A stretch of DNA of 64,000 nt from Notospermus geniculatus (GCA_002633025.1 NMRB01000336.1:67138-131137); one strand, 5' to 3'. Positions 23,811 through 37,753 are shown, counted from the first letter of the stretch. The notes: a model not told the origin generated them from the sequence alone. Made by a program: numbers and translations.

Positions 23811-26107
23811 CAGTATCTAGGGTAACAACTGCTTGTCAGGGTCAGGGGTTATGGTAAGGATTAGGAGTAGACTTTAGAGGTCAGGAGTAGGAGGCCAGGT
23901 ATCAAGGGTTGTGGGATAGGGGCCCGCCAGCGGTTAGGATTCAGAGTGGATGACATTCACCCCTTCAGTGGTTCTAGACGTCAGGACACCGGTAGCTTTC
24001 TCCAGTGGTCTGGGGGCCCATTTTACAAATTCCTACCAGATTTGTGTGAATGACTGTGAACTAAAATGATTCCTTTCTGATTCTATTAATTTAGTGCTGG
24101 CTTGCGAAGGAAAACTTTTCAATAATGTTATCTAATATCTGTGAAACTCACGGTTTTAGTCCCAGCAAATACCCAGCAAACGCCAAACAGAGACATCCTT
24201 TTTCATGTACTTATCTAATGTACAACCAATAAAACCAACGAATAGAACGGATTGAACATCATCACACCACCCGCAAGCGTGATACTATCACAATTTACCA
24301 CGTATCATCCTGGATCTGTCATCATTTAAATCCATAAACCGTCTAATGGAATAACAACATACGCCCCTGGCAGAACTGGTTAGCACGCAGATATGAAATT
24401 AAGTCGTTTTAAGGTGGAAGATGTGTGATGAATTAAATATCAGATCGTGTAGGAGTTAACCGACTGGCTCCCTTCAGTAAAATGCAAGAATTGCGGATTA
24501 ATAGAACCAAAAATAGATCTATTTTTGATGGAACTAAGCACGATCATTGTGCAACGAACTACATGTACAAATGGCAAATTACTGCGACCTCTGGGCATTG
24601 GTTCTGATAATTTCAGTCCAGGCCTTTCTTCGTGTACGAAGGCCTATTAAGAATACTGTCCAGATGGCCGTTTACCTTCAAAAAGGCTCCTCTGCAAAAT
24701 GAACAGTCGAGCGGGACAAACAAGGTAGTTACAGTTTGGATGCTTGCTTAGTGTTTCATACCAAAAGTTCTTCAGTTTAAAGATGATTTGAGAAAAACTA
24801 TGTACACGCATGCGCATCAATTTTTTTCATAATCCCGTTTTGTCGAAATGCACTAAAAGATTTCGTTTTAATTGTTCCACAGACGTTAATAGAATTGGAC
24901 TGGCAGTGTCATTCGGGATTATAAAGTATATCATATCGTGTCAAGTCGTGTCGTAAAATTGCGCATTTACGGCAGAGTGTCGTAAAATATCGCCGCACTT
25001 AGCAACGCTTCCGCGAGATGGTAATCAACGGTAATTGCGAAAATGAATGTCAAATAAACGGTGGTGTCTTAAATTGCACGCGGATCTTGCACACTGCACG
25101 AATTGAATAATGTATGCTTGTTACTCGGTGCAGCTGTAAGGCGCCCAATGGGAATCAAACATTGGATGATTAAATATAGATAAGCAAGTAGAGTCGGGAA
25201 AATAGACTATTTGTGAGGGCTCCTGTTCCTTAAGTCATTTATTTGTAGCTGGTGCGACATGAACTGACGAACATTGCTGTACATTTCCATACAGCCGCTG
25301 TGCATTTGAAGAAAACTTCAAACAAACGAATATGACTTAGAACATAAGAGACCCGATATTCCAGTCCCTAATTCGTCATTGAATAAGACGCTTGCGTTTT
25401 AATGGTGTCACTTTGGTAAATACTGCTTAAGCAATCTGTACACGATATCCCGGTGCAAAATTACTCTCTGAAGAATCGGAGATTAACGTGCGCCTGATTA
25501 CCTCTAGCTTTGAAAGTGATATTCACATCTGACGTTCGCTAGAGGTATTCTACGGATAACATTACGACACCGAACGACTTACACAATATCCAAATCCTTT
25601 TCAATTTGTAATAACTCGAGTTTGCTTTTTGCTGTGCCGGGGCAGGTTTCTGTAACCGACAGCAGATCTCAACATCGCTGATTTGACGGTGCTGTTTTTT
25701 CCCTTGCAGCCATTCCACTCGCTGCTTGCTCTTTGAAATGGCTTTGACACTTTGTAGACGAAAGTGCAATTCAACCAGCTACACCTTCGCTGAGTGGCAC
25801 TTTCTGCAGCGCTGCACTCGAAGGTCTCCCTGGTGGTGTGAAATGAAGTGGGCATTGATTTGGTTTCGTTGTTTGGGTTCATCACATTGCAAAGCTTTCG
25901 TTTTGAACGATGTGCTGGTCAAGACGTGGTTCTGTTGACATGATATGGTTGTTTTCCACTTGCATGCACAGATCTGCTCATCACATGTCGTTTTTTTTCA
26001 GGCATTTTCAGAGATCATAGTACAGAACAAAGACGATTATACCTTGACTGAGGCAGACTAAGTGCTGTAACTTTTTCTGACATCCGTCATTTTTGTTCTC
26101 GTTGCAG
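23811..26107. other. Intergenic or intronic DNA upstream of the 26108 exon
   Basis: The exon at 26108 must have upstream partners, but I could not identify any exon here with confidence. A GGGGGCCCATTTTACAAATT word at ~24008 looks like another GGGCC-type repeat end. Minus and plus frames around 25539-25938 overlap one another and are unsupported. Confidence 0.4.
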
Positions 26108-26970
26108 GTTACAATGGATCAGCAACGGACGGTAAAAAGAATCATTCGATGATGAAAAACGGGAGTTACCATGGCAATGGTTCTGCAGATTTTCCCATGC
26201 CCCTCGCAACAGTTTCATTTCTTATGAACCAAAATGAGAATGACTCTGAATTGGGAGACGGAAGGAGATACGGCAGTGGAGATGACGTGTCCAAACGACC
26301 CGCATTCGGTCGAGACGGAAACGGGACTGAATTGGGTCTGGCCGGTGACGAAACGTACGCTTCCGGTGATGGGAGGACTATGCTACCGGAAATAGGTGCT
26401 GAAAACGGAAACGGAAGTGATTACGAAGAGAGGGATCGGAATGAATTCGGTCAAAGTAGTGCCCTCACGAATGAATCGAAATTAGACACAGGGTTAGAAA
26501 CCACAGAAAGTGTTCGAACATTTTCAAATGAAAATGTCGAATTAAGAACTAAGGACCACCTGATAACAACAGAACCCGATACGGTTTCCAACGCTATGCA
26601 TAATTCCAAAACAGACTCGATTATGAGAATTTCAACGTTGGTTCCTAAATTGTTTACAAGAGCAAGGAGAAAGTTCAGCGAACACACGACTACCGAGCTG
26701 GATCAAAATGAACAAAGAACAACCGAAGGTTTTGATTCCAACCCGTCGACAACTGATATCCCAGCCCCTACGGGGCAACATATTCGGATGTCGTCAACCG
26801 AAAGCCTTCCAACAGAGGCTGAAAGTGTATCCGAATCTCAACCTAGGGAGGATTTTTCGACAAGAATAACCGACTTTGACCGCCGTGGGACCAGCTCAAG
26901 TGCTTCCGTGGATACCATTGTCCCGACGGTAAACTGGGAACATTTCACTGACGCTGATGACAAAATATAG
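26108..26970 (+). CDS. Terminal exon encoding an acidic, Ser/Thr-rich disordered tail
   Basis: An acceptor (TTTGTTCTCGTTGCAG) ends at 26107 and the frame runs open for 287 codons to TAG at 26968-26970. The exon begins in mid-codon (the first two bases finish a codon), so it is not the first exon; an internal ATG pair at 26149 is probably not the start. The sequence is rich in Asp, Glu, Gly, Asn, Ser and Thr. Its first half carries many NGS/NGT-type sequons (NGS, NGT, NES) and GDG/GSGDD stretches; its second half has Thr-rich runs (TTTE, STTD, TSSSAS). There are no cysteines, no membrane segment and no fold that I recognise. Sequons would suit an extracellular stalk, but the absence of cysteines and a hydrophobic stretch suits a disordered cytoplasmic or nuclear tail equally well. 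I see no poly(A) signal close behind it. Confidence 0.7.
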
Positions 26971-27402
26971 CATTATTCCTTTCAGAAAATTAATCCAAGT
27001 GGCGACGATCGGTATTGTGCTGCATCATTCCATTCATTGAAACAATTCCATGGATACATGTATGAGTTTCATTTCAAGTCGGCATTTTCTATGGTTTGCT
27101 GGCTGGTAACCATTCAAATCCAGTTCATTTCTTTACTTCATACATTACATGATCACGTAGAATAACTACCCTATATTGTACTTGTATTCCATCAGCAAAG
27201 AGCAAGAAACCAGGCTTCTCAAACGTTTTATTCCTTGTAACCGCCTGCGAGAGAAAGCGACAGGTGCCAAGGCAATTGAGCGAATTTATCTCACATACGT
27301 CGAAAGATCAACCCACCATAATCAACTCGAACATCTCGTGCGATTGGAGAATACATTTCAGCGATATCACGACAGTACGTTTAAATCATCTGGACCCCGA
27401 TG
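26971..27402. other. Probable 3' flank of the 26108 exon
   Basis: Non-coding as far as I can see. It could include the 3' untranslated region, but no clear AATAAA is present. Confidence 0.4.
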
Positions 27403-27473
27403 CAGGCGCGGATCCAAGGGGGGGGGGGCAAAGCCGGCCCGTGCCCCCTCTATTTTGTGGAAAATCTTTAAAA
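27403..27473. mobile_element. hAT-like element end, truncated at an N
   Basis: CAGGCGCGGATCCAAGGGGG followed by a poly-G run, a G/C-rich stretch and TATTTTGTGGAAAATC. CAGGGGCGGATCCAGG-type ends are common in animal hAT elements. It runs into an N at 27474 and the other end is not seen. A similar G/C tract is at ~63220-63250. Confidence 0.5.
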
Positions 27474-27474
27474 N
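27474..27474. other. Single N
   Basis: Probable assembly join inside a G-rich repeat. Confidence 0.85.
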
Positions 27475-27849
27475 ATATGACTAAGTAATACCATAAAGGA
27501 ATCAACCATAAAGGTTTAACTGCGAACGATGAACTTACTGAGGGATACACTTCATGTGTTGCCACCAGATGTCTCTCACTGCCTGAATTTTGGCTTTACG
27601 TAATAGGCACGAGCTTCAACTTTTTTAGTGGTGAAGAGGTACATGAACCTGTCAACTTGATGCGTTCAATTCCATTTCTGAGGATAACAGAGCGATTTTC
27701 AGGACAATTTGTGCTCCATGTGCAAATGTACGTTAGCCTATTCAAATGTACACAGATGACCTTGCGCTGACATCGTTCGTGGGGTTCTCATTAATTCAGT
27801 CCTTTTGTATCATAAGAGCAACTAGTCGGAATTCAACAGAATTTTTGGT
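27475..27849. other. Intergenic, nothing seen
   Basis: No supported feature. Confidence 0.45.
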
Positions 27850-30228
27850 AATACTGTTCATGTATACTTGCAGGCCACTGTAATATACATGTAGGTCTGT
27901 ATTTTTACCATGATAAGCATGCATTACATACCGAGCTATATCTTATAAAACAATGTATAACAATATTGCCCTTCATTCACCAACCCACCAGCGACACATT
28001 TCAGTTAATAGGTATTTATACTAAAATCGTTGAAATATTTTCTAAAGCACCCTAAGGTATTCCGAAGTTTTTAACACGTCGTCTTTTTTACTATGAAATG
28101 TGCTTTGGGCAATGAAGCATGGTTCACTAAAAGGGTATTGAGCCAAACTATCGACCATTGGCTGTTCTCCTGAGCAAAAACGGTTGGAGTAGGTTACGTT
28201 TCTACTTGAAAGGATATCGACCTGTACCTTTTTTCACAGTTCCTCTCGTCGTGAATGGAATTGAAATATTTTTTTTTTACTTTAAAGAGAGTAACGATAA
28301 GTGGAACCTAGTCAAGGAAATAGATTTGATCGTACAAGAGGTATAGATTTTAGATAAATTTAGCATTACCTTCTCCATCAAACGACTGGTTATCGGAATG
28401 AGATTCACTATCCTCTTGATATCGCCAAATACATCTATCAGTTTAAAAATTACAACCAAACTCAGAATGCCAACAACTCACATCCGTTAAAAGTTTTGCA
28501 AGTTGTCAGAGGAGTTTATAGTGCTGACCAACAAGGAGTACTCGACGGTACTCACCAGTATAGTGTTCACACCAACCTTGGTGTGAACACGATATTCGTT
28601 ATTCAATTCGCCTTAAAACAAAAAAACGCCAAAAATTAAATTACATTATCTATACAGTGTACATGGATGTACATCAACTGTGTAATGATTTAAGAGTCGT
28701 CTTTCTTACATATGTAAATATTTAATTGTTCATGTACATACGTCATATTTCTATGCAAGTTTTGTTAACCTATGAGCTTTCTTACAGAAAGGTGTCTCTA
28801 ATGGCATTTGCATGTTCAAAAATGTAAAATGTTTCTTTTCAGCGGTATCAAAAGTTATGCTGAATCGGCTTAATGAATGACAACCGTAATAAAACAATAC
28901 AACTGAATAGACGCTGAATGGCTGCCGTCATTGAAATTTGGGCAATTTCGAACTATTTTTAAATCAAAGATAGGCAAATGCGATTAAGGCACATTATTTC
29001 CGGGTTTACTTGGAGAATTTTATCATTTCCGAAGCCGAACCACGGGCAATCAATCATTCTAGCTTTCGATTTTCAGACATTTCATAAAACGTGAACTATA
29101 ATTTCATCTCACCCGAATAAGGATAGTATTCCATTCCGGGTGCGTGTAGACATGTACCTGATCATCTGTGTTCCATATTAAGATACATTTTAGTGTGCAG
29201 TCGCAGTTATCTGAACAGTTTCTTTTTCTGTTGCAATGTAAAATTGTTTTGAGATTCGAAGTGTAGTAGAAGATGAAAAAACAATTTAACGAAAGAGATC
29301 ACGCGGTCATTTTTGAGATAAAAACAAACAATTATTTCAGTGCAGAATGTTTTTGTGCGCCCACGCTAGTTACGGGCATTTATTACCATATCTGTTCATC
29401 TATATCTGAGTGGCATATTTTACCATACGTACATACCGTATCTTCTACATGTACTCATAATCCTGTCACAGAATGCTGCTACATGTACATGAAAAAAGTG
29501 TACCTCAAGGGACTAGCAGCGACAAAATTAAGTATTTATACCACACGGACCGCCCCACACGAGTCCGGACTGATCAACGCAAACGATAAATATCCGTACT
29601 TGCCGTGTTTTTCACATCAACAAGTCGGCGATCTACCACGGTCGTAAAAGCAATGAACGGAAGGCAGAGAGACGCCGTAAATACCCAAGGTGGTTCAAAA
29701 CTCGGAGCTCGTTTATGAGCAAAATGATAAACGAGGGACGACATTACATTACATCTTTTGTCTTAAGCCTGATCATATAGAATGATATATTTCCTCAAAA
29801 CAGTAAACAGCTACGAAGACAGATTTAAGAATATTGTGTAGGCCTACAGAGAGGCCTGCGTAGACTCTTAAATGTCATCAAGTGGATCATGTACAATTAT
29901 ACAATGCGTACTCGGTGTACATGTAGATCACAAATTTGACGTTTTTCAAACGGTAAAATTTAACCGTGAGCCAAGTAGTAACATGTATTCCCACCTCGGG
30001 AGTAGATTTACAATCGAATTACGAAACCATCATCTCGACCGATAACTTTATTTCGATTCGAACGAATCGATATAAACCTACACAGCGACATCGTATTTCA
30101 ATTTGTCAGGACATCAGTTTCTCATCCGAGTTTCTGAAAGGATGCATTCTACAACTAATCTAAGAAAGCGTTTTTCATTTATTTAAAATCGCGATTGACG
30201 TTATCTGGGGAGTGGTAGATGGTTTCCA

Positions 30229-30716
30229 ATGAAATGGTCCATGGACCATGTGCTCACCTGGGTGAATGTAATAGAAGAACGAACAACAGGTATCAAGTCG
30301 ATATGTTCCACAGGGTACCTAGATACATAATCACACCAGGTTAGAAGACTCTAGGTCAAATAGCCACGAAACGTACCACCAAATGGCAAAATTTTGAACT
30401 TCGGCCTCTGTGACCTTGAAAAGTAGGTCAAGTCAAACCCCGTTAGGTATATCGTGTATCCTTATTAGATGTACCTATGATAAAAACTTGGAGATGATCC
30501 AGCCAGTATTTCAGGAGTTATTACATTTTTTGTGTTTTCCGTAGTTGGCCAAGCCAAGAATCGAATCGGCAAAAACTTGTTGTCATAGGTCGTGTGACCT
30601 GGGGCTATATGTGTACAAAGTTTCAGATCAATAGCCCCAGTGCCCTGCGCTAATGGACGGCGACGACGGACGACATACACTGCACCATGACAATAAGCTC
30701 AACCCGGTGAGCTCAA
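30229..30716. repeat. 145-bp-family repeat, head and tail joined (copy 2)
   Basis: The head CCAATGAAATGGTCCATGGA, CATGTGCTCACCTGGGTGAA is followed by a short body and the tail TGATAAAAACTTGGAGATGA...GGCCAAGCCAAGAATCGAAT...GACGGCGACGACGGACGAC, ending AACCCGGTGAGCTC. The homologous copy is at 35947-36435. The internal ~145-bp units are lost or single. Confidence 0.7.
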
Positions 30717-32028
30717 AGGACGACGAAAACGTCTCACAGATTGTTATCATCAGATTAGAAGTTGCGAATTTTCCAATGTTTATTTACATGTAGTGTAAGA
30801 GCATATAAAAGGAACGCATCATTTTCTAATTGAATGTGTTTTGGTTAGAGCTGTCCTTCATCATTAACGAAATATTCTGCAAAGGGATTTTCAGTTAGTG
30901 CAATATACTGTACAATATGTACCATGTTCTTTCTTACTACATGTTTATGGCGCACTAAATTACATTTTTTATGAGTTTTCAGTTCAGTGAAAGCTGTCAA
31001 AGATGCGTGTATTCCACGGCACGATGTATACGGTATATCAGGATGCCCATGAACATGTAAAGTATCATTCAAATAAAATCGTATATTTTCATTCCATGTT
31101 GTTTGATATTATTTGTGACCCGCTCTGGCAAAAGCAGACGCATGAAAAAATCGTTTCTTTGTTTACATTACCCCGAGCCTTCCTAAATTTTTTTTTTTCT
31201 CTGATTATTGAGATCAGATTTAAAAAACATAAACTTGACTTAACTAAAGAGTGCTTTGGTTCTTTGCGAATTTTAATCTGGCACCTTATATCCATCCACA
31301 TAGATTAAAATTTGGTGGGTTTGCAAAACGTTCGAGCGTATATTTTCAGCTTATATCCACAGCAAGGTAGTCCACCTTATCTCTAATGCATGAATTCAAT
31401 GATGAACGAAGAATTTAGTACGCTGTCCACTGCCTTCGTTTGGACTGGTACATAAGCCTCGGAATGGCTAATTGTCTACCATTTCAATTTTTATCCCACA
31501 ACTAAGATTTTTTATGTCATTTGATGAAAATACTATATCCACCAAGAAGACTGAGAGAACAAAATAATCCCGAATGATTGATCGAAGTTCGGAAGCCGGA
31601 AAACCCGCAACGGTTGTGAAAAAAAGGGATACACAAAGCTTCCAGGGAATGCGATTGTAATGGAAATGTTTCCCTTATCTAAATGCGGTCTCGATGGACG
31701 TTTTTACGCAAGACGTGGCGCAAGGTGATTCAGATCCGATCGGTCTGGTGTGGGGTTGCCTTATCAGCGGCTCAATTAACCAGGCGGAAATTCTCTGCCA
31801 CCTTCTCTTTAAAAATGCACCGTTAGTATTTCATGAGTCTTCATGTGTGAAAAAAATGTTTGAAACTTTGCGTGACGGAAGGCTCATTAAGTTGGCCAAT
31901 AACTAGTGGAGCGTTTAAATGGTTACTCTATGGATTCCAGCTAGTAGCTTCAGCTCATTGGTTTTCACATGACAGTAAGGTAATGTGCTCCAGCTATACT
32001 GCAGTGACAACCCGTGCTCCACTTCTTT

Positions 32029-33147
32029 AGATGTACCTATGATGAAAATTTGGAGATGATATGATCCAGCCAGTAGTAGTTCAGGAGTTATTGCACTGTT
32101 TGTTTTTTCGGTTTTGGCCACCAAAAGTGGCCGAGGCAAGAATCGAATCGGACCGAAACTTGGCGTCATAGGTTATCTGACCTAGGGGTATACATGTACA
32201 GAGCTTCAAGTCAATAGCCCCAGTGGTTACGAAACATGCCCTGCTAATGGGTGGCGTCCACTAGAGCGCCGACAAGATTAGGAAGGGTTGCGGAAGCAAA
32301 TTATGCCATTTCGGCATCCTTTCCGCGTCAGACGCGAAAAAAGTGTGCGAATCATCATTTCCTGGGACATTACGACGAACCTCTGCGGACATACGTGGGA
32401 GTGTCCTAGGAATCAATCGTGAAGGGCGCGAAATGCCGCCGATCGTAGCAGACAGCGCGGACACATCTAGGATCACACCAGGAGTGGTAAAATCATGGAC
32501 TAGGACAATCAGGTAGTTATGCGGACAATATGAGGAAATAATGCAAGGTTATAAATTCGGCGACGACTTTGGGTTTTTCTCATATGTCTGCTAGACGTCA
32601 TGGAGTTAGGACACGGGGCAATGGAAAGCCGGCCTGAAACTCCTCCACGCCGCAACCTGTTGACTTTTCCGTGTCTTGTCCGCAAATGTCTTGATGGCTT
32701 CGCGCACTCGCTTATTTTGATCCGTATCGGCTCCGCGCATTCCTGAAACAGTCCGCTTGGCTTCTGCTTGCCTTCGCGAAGCTGCCCGCACCGCGGAGGC
32801 TTTCAGGAGCATTTGCGGAAGTGTTACAGAAAGGCGGGATGTCCTGACGATGTCCGCACGACAATGCAGGCAAGTTGCCGAAGGTGTCGGGAAGTTCATT
32901 TCCGCGTCCAAATTTTGGTCTCGATCAAAATTTGGATGCGGAAAGTTCGCCCTCTCCCGAACGTGCGGAAATGCCGGGAACTGTTTAGGAATGATGAAGA
33001 CAATGAACGGAATCTTTCGGGAATATGCGGAGAGGTTGCGGAATTACTAAATTTGCGTTCCGCGTCTTGTCCGCGCCCTAGTGGACGCTAGGTTTAACGG
33101 ACGACGACGACGGACGCTGCCCCACCGTAAGAGCTCACCAGGTGAGC
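32029..33147. repeat. 145-bp-family repeat tail, interrupted by an insertion
   Basis: The right half only: GATGTACCTATGATGAAAAT...GCCCTGCTAA, then the 847-bp foldback, then CGGACGACGACGACGGACGC and the terminal hairpin GAGCTCACCAGGTGAGCT. In copy B (37754-38022) the same tail is uninterrupted. Confidence 0.75.
32248..33094. mobile_element. 847-bp foldback insertion with TAA target duplication
   Basis: The ends are TGGGTGGCGTCCACTAGAGC and CCTAGTGGACGCTAGGTT, imperfect inverted repeats (core GCGTCCACTAG). It is flanked by TAA at 32245-32247 and TAA at 33095-33097. The second copy of the surrounding duplication has a single TAA and no element, i.e. the empty site (~37970). The interior is GC-rich, with many GCGGA and TCCGC words and diffuse inverted pairing. 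Its open frames have no transposase-like features. Confidence 0.9.
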
Positions 33148-33506
33148 TAAAGAGGACGTCAATAAACATTCTCTCTCATCATTTCGATTTCTGTATCAGT
33201 GTCAGAATGACCAAATCTTCGCCTACAACGCCGATTCCGATCCGTAACAACCGAACATGCCGACAGAGGCGGAGAATTTTCCGTTCTGGCTAGCTTGCGT
33301 AGGCTGAATGTGGCAAAAAGTAGGCAATTCTTTCCTCATCTTTATTTTCGTACAGGGGAGCGTCGATTTACAAACGGGAAAATTATCTACTTATCGCCTC
33401 CGATTTCACCCCAGAACATTTTCCCTCTTATTAGTTCTGTTATAGGAACGTTATCACAAAACCAAACACAGCGCTGTGAAAATTGTATATTTCTTCCTTA
33501 TGGCAT

Positions 33507-33507
33507 A
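33507..33507. other. Single N at a duplication boundary
   Basis: It falls exactly where similarity between the two 5-kb copies stops. Confidence 0.85.
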
Positions 33508-35946
33508 NGCATTTCAATAGCCACACTTCACCAACAATACCAAGGTCTGCCTGACAACCAAAGGGTCCTACCATCGTGTTCCAGATGATTTAAACGTACT
33601 TATATAAGTAATACTACAACACATGTACTTGCAGGTCATTGTAATACAGGTCTGTATTTTTGCCATGATAAGCATGCATTACATGCCGAGCTATATCTTA
33701 TAAAACAATGTAAAACAATATTGCCTTCACTCGTCAATCCACCAGCGACACATTTCAATTATACTAAAATCGTTGAAATATTTTCTGAAAGCACCCTTAG
33801 GTATTCCGAGATTTTTAACACGTCGTCTTTTTTACTATGAAATGTGCTTTGGGCAATGAAGCATGGTTCACTAAAAGGGTATTGAGCCAAACTATCGACC
33901 ATTGGCTGTTCTCCTGAGCAAAAACGGTTGGAGTAGGTTACGTCTCTACTTGAAAGGATATCGACCTGTACATTTTTTCACAGTTCCTCTCGTCGTGAAT
34001 GGAATTGAAATATTTTTTTTTTACTTTAAAGAGAGTAACGATAAGTGGAACCTAGTCAAGGAAATAGATTTGATCGTACAAGAGGTATAGATTTTAGATA
34101 AATTCAGCATTACCTTCTCCATCAGACGACTGGTTATCGGAATGAGATTCACTATCCTCTTGATATCGCCAAATACATGTATCAGTTTAAAAATTACCAA
34201 CCAAACTCAGAATGCCAACAACTCACATCCGTTAAAAGGTTTGCAAGTTGTCAGAGAAGTTTATAGTGCAGACCAACAAGGAGTACTCGACGGTACTCGA
34301 CGGTACTCACCAGTGTAGTGTTCACACCAGCCTTGGTGTGAACACGATATTCGTTATTCAATTCGCCTTAAAACAAAAAAACGCCAAAAATTAAATTACA
34401 TTATCTATACAGTGTATATGGGTGTACATCAACTGTGTAATGATTTAAGAGTCGTCTTTCTTACATATGTAAATATTTAATTGTTCATGTACATACGTCA
34501 TATTTCTATGCAAGTTTTGTTAACCTATGAGCTTTCTCACAGAAAGGTGTCTCTAATGGCATTTGCATGTTCAAAAATGTAAAACGTTTCTTTTCAGCGG
34601 TATCAAAAGTTATGCTCAATCGGCTTAATGAATGACAACCGTAATAAAACAAGACGCTCAATGGTCGCCCTCATTGAAATTAGGGCAATTTCGAACTATT
34701 TTTAAATCGAAGATAGGCAAATGCGATTAAGGCACATTATTTCCGGGTTTACTTGGAGAATGTTATCATTTCCGAAGCCGAACCACGGGCAATCAATCAT
34801 TCTAGCTTTCGATTTTCAGACATTTCATAAAACGTGAACTATAATTTCATCTCACCCGAATAAGGATAGTATTCCATTCCGGGTGCGTGTACACATGTAC
34901 CTGATCATCTGTGTTCCATATTAAGATACATTTTAGTGTGCAGTCGCAGTTATCTGAACAATTTCATTTTCAATTGCAATGCAGAATTATTTTGAGAGTT
35001 GACGTGTAGTAGATGATGAAAAACAAAAGAAAAGAGATCACGCGGTCATTTTTGAGATAAAAACAAACAATTATTTCAGTGCAGAATGTTTTTGTGCGCC
35101 CACGCTAGTTACGGACATTTATTACCATATCTGTTCATCTATATCTGAGTGGCATATTTTACCATACGTGCATACCGTATCTTCTATATGTACTCATAAT
35201 CCTGTCACAGAATGCTGCTAAATGAAAACAGTGTACCTCAAGGGACTAGCAGCGACAAAATTAAGTATTTATACCACACGGACCGCCCCACACGAGTCCG
35301 GACTGATCGAGGCAAACGATAAATATCCGTACTTGCCGTGTTTTTCACATCAACAAGTCGGCGATCTACCACGGTCGTAAAAGCAATGAACGGAAGGCAG
35401 ACGCCGTAAATACCCAAGGTGGTTCAAAACTCGGAGCTCGTTTATGAGCAAAATGATAAACGAGGGACGACATTACATATCTTTTGTCTTAAGCCTGATC
35501 GTATAGAATGATATACTTCCTCAAAACAGTAAACAGCTCCGAAGACAGATTTAAGAATATTGTGTACAGAGAGGGCCTGCGTAGACTCGTAAATGTCATC
35601 AAGTGGATCATGTACATGTACAATGTACAATGCATACTCGGTGTACATCACAAATTTGACATGTTTTTCAAACGGTAAAATTTAACCGTGAGCCAAGTTA
35701 CATGTATTCCCACCTCGGGAGTAGGTTTACAATCGAATTACGAAACCATCATCTCGACCGATAACTTTATTTCGATTCGAACGAATCGATATAAACCTAC
35801 ACAGCGACATCGTATTTCAATTTGTCAGGACATCAGTTTCTCATCCGAGTTTCTGAAAGGATGCATTCTACAACTAATCTAAGAAAGCGTTTTCCATTTA
35901 TTTAAAATCGCGATTGACGTTATCTGGGGAGTGGTAGATGGTTTCC

Positions 35947-36435
35947 AATGAAATGGTCCATGGACCATGTGCTCACCTGGGTGAATGTAATAGAAGAACG
36001 AACAACAGGTATCAAGTCGATATGTTCCACAGGGAACCTAGATACATAATCACACCAGGTTAGAAGACTCTAGGTCAAATAGCCACGAAACGTACCACCA
36101 AATGGCAAATTTTTGAACTTTGGCCTCTGTGACCTTGAAAAGTAGGTCAAGTCAAACCCCGTTAGGTATATCGTGTATCTTTATTAGATGCACCTATGAT
36201 AAAAATTTGGAGATGATCCAGCCCGTATTTCAGGAGTTATTACACTTTTTGTGTTTTCCGTAGTTGGCCAAGCCAAGAATCGAATCGGCAAAAACTTGTT
36301 GTCATAGGTCGTCTGACCTAGGGCTATATGTGTACAAAGTTTCAGGTCAATAGCCCCAGTGCCCTGCGCTGATGGACGGCGACGACGGACGACATACACT
36401 GCACCATGACAATAAGCTCAACCCGGTGAGCTCAA
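35947..36435. repeat. 145-bp-family repeat, head and tail joined (copy 3)
   Basis: Homologue of 30229-30716 inside duplication copy B. Confidence 0.7.
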
Positions 36436-37753
36436 AGGACGACGAAAACGTCTCACAGATTGTTATCATCAGATTAGAAGTTGCGAATTTTCCAATGTTT
36501 ATTTACATGTAGTGTAAGAGCATATAAAAGGAACGCATCATTTTCTAATTGAATGTGTTTTGGTTAGAGCTGTCCTTCATCATTAACGAAATATTCTGCA
36601 AAGGGATTTTCAGTTAGTGCAATATACTGTACAATATGTACCATGTTCTTTCTTACTACATGTTTATGGCGCACTAAATTACATTTTTTATGAGTTTTCA
36701 GTTCAGTGAAAGCTGTCAAAGATGCGTGTATTCCACGGCACGATGTATACGGTATATCAGGATGCCCATGAACATGTAAAGTATCATTCAAATAAAATCG
36801 TATATTTTCATTCCATGTTGTTTGATATTATTTGTGACTCCCTCTGGCAAAAGCAGACGCATGAAAAAAAAATCGTTTCTTTGTTTACATTACCCCGAGC
36901 CTTCCTAAATTTATTTTTTTCTCAGATTATTGAGATCAGATTTAAAAAAACATAAACTTGACTTAACTAAAGAGTGCTTTGGTTCTTTGCGAATTTTAAT
37001 CTGGCACCTTATATCCATCCACATAGACTAAAATTTGGTGGGTTTGCAAAACGTTCGAGCGTATATTTTCAGCTTATACCCACAGCAAGGTAGTCCACCT
37101 TATCTCTAATGCATGAATTCAATGATGAACGAAGAATTTAGTACGCTGTCCACTGCCTTCGTTTGGACTGGTACATAAGCCTCGGAATGGCTAATTGTCT
37201 ACCATTTCAATATTTATCCCACAACTAAGATTTTTTTTATGTCATTTGATGAAAATACTATATCCACCAAGAAGACTGAGAGAACAAAATAATCCCGAAT
37301 GATTGATCGAAGTTCGGAAGCCGGAAAACCCGCAACGGTTGTGAAAAAAAGGGAAACACAAAGCTTCCAGGGAATGCGATTGTAATGGAAATGTTTCCCT
37401 TATCTAAATGCGGTCTCGATGGACGTTTTTACGCAAGACGTGGCGCAAGGTGATTCAGATCCGATCGGTCTGTTGTGGGGTTGCCTTATCAGCAACTCAA
37501 TTAACTAGGCGGAAATTCTCTGCCACCTCCTCTTTAAAAATGTACCGTTAGTATTTCATGAGTCTTCATGTGTGAAAAAAATGTTTGAAACTTTGCGTGA
37601 CGGAAGGCTCATTAAGTTGGCCAATAACTAGTGGAGCGTTTAAATGGTTACTCTATGGATTCCAGCTAGTAGCTTCAGCTCATTGGTTTTCACATAACAG
37701 TAAGGTAATGTGCTCCAGCTATACTGCAGTGACAACCCGTGCTCCACTTCTTT

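Larger units (their letters stand above)
27850..33506. repeat. 5-kb duplication, copy A
   Basis: Direct copy of 33610-38384, mostly 97-98 percent identical by eye, ending TTCCTTATGGCATA at an N (33507). It is longer than copy B mainly because of the 847-bp insertion at 32248-33094. No exon is convincing: the frame at 28158-28346 is open in both copies but has no splice or family support, and the 70-codon frame at 31694-31906 is interrupted by a stop in copy B. Confidence 0.9.

Noticed and set aside
32606-33091. Overlapping ~100-codon frames on both strands at 32.6-33.1 kb
   Set aside because: They lie inside the GC-rich foldback insertion, where absence of stops follows from composition and symmetry.
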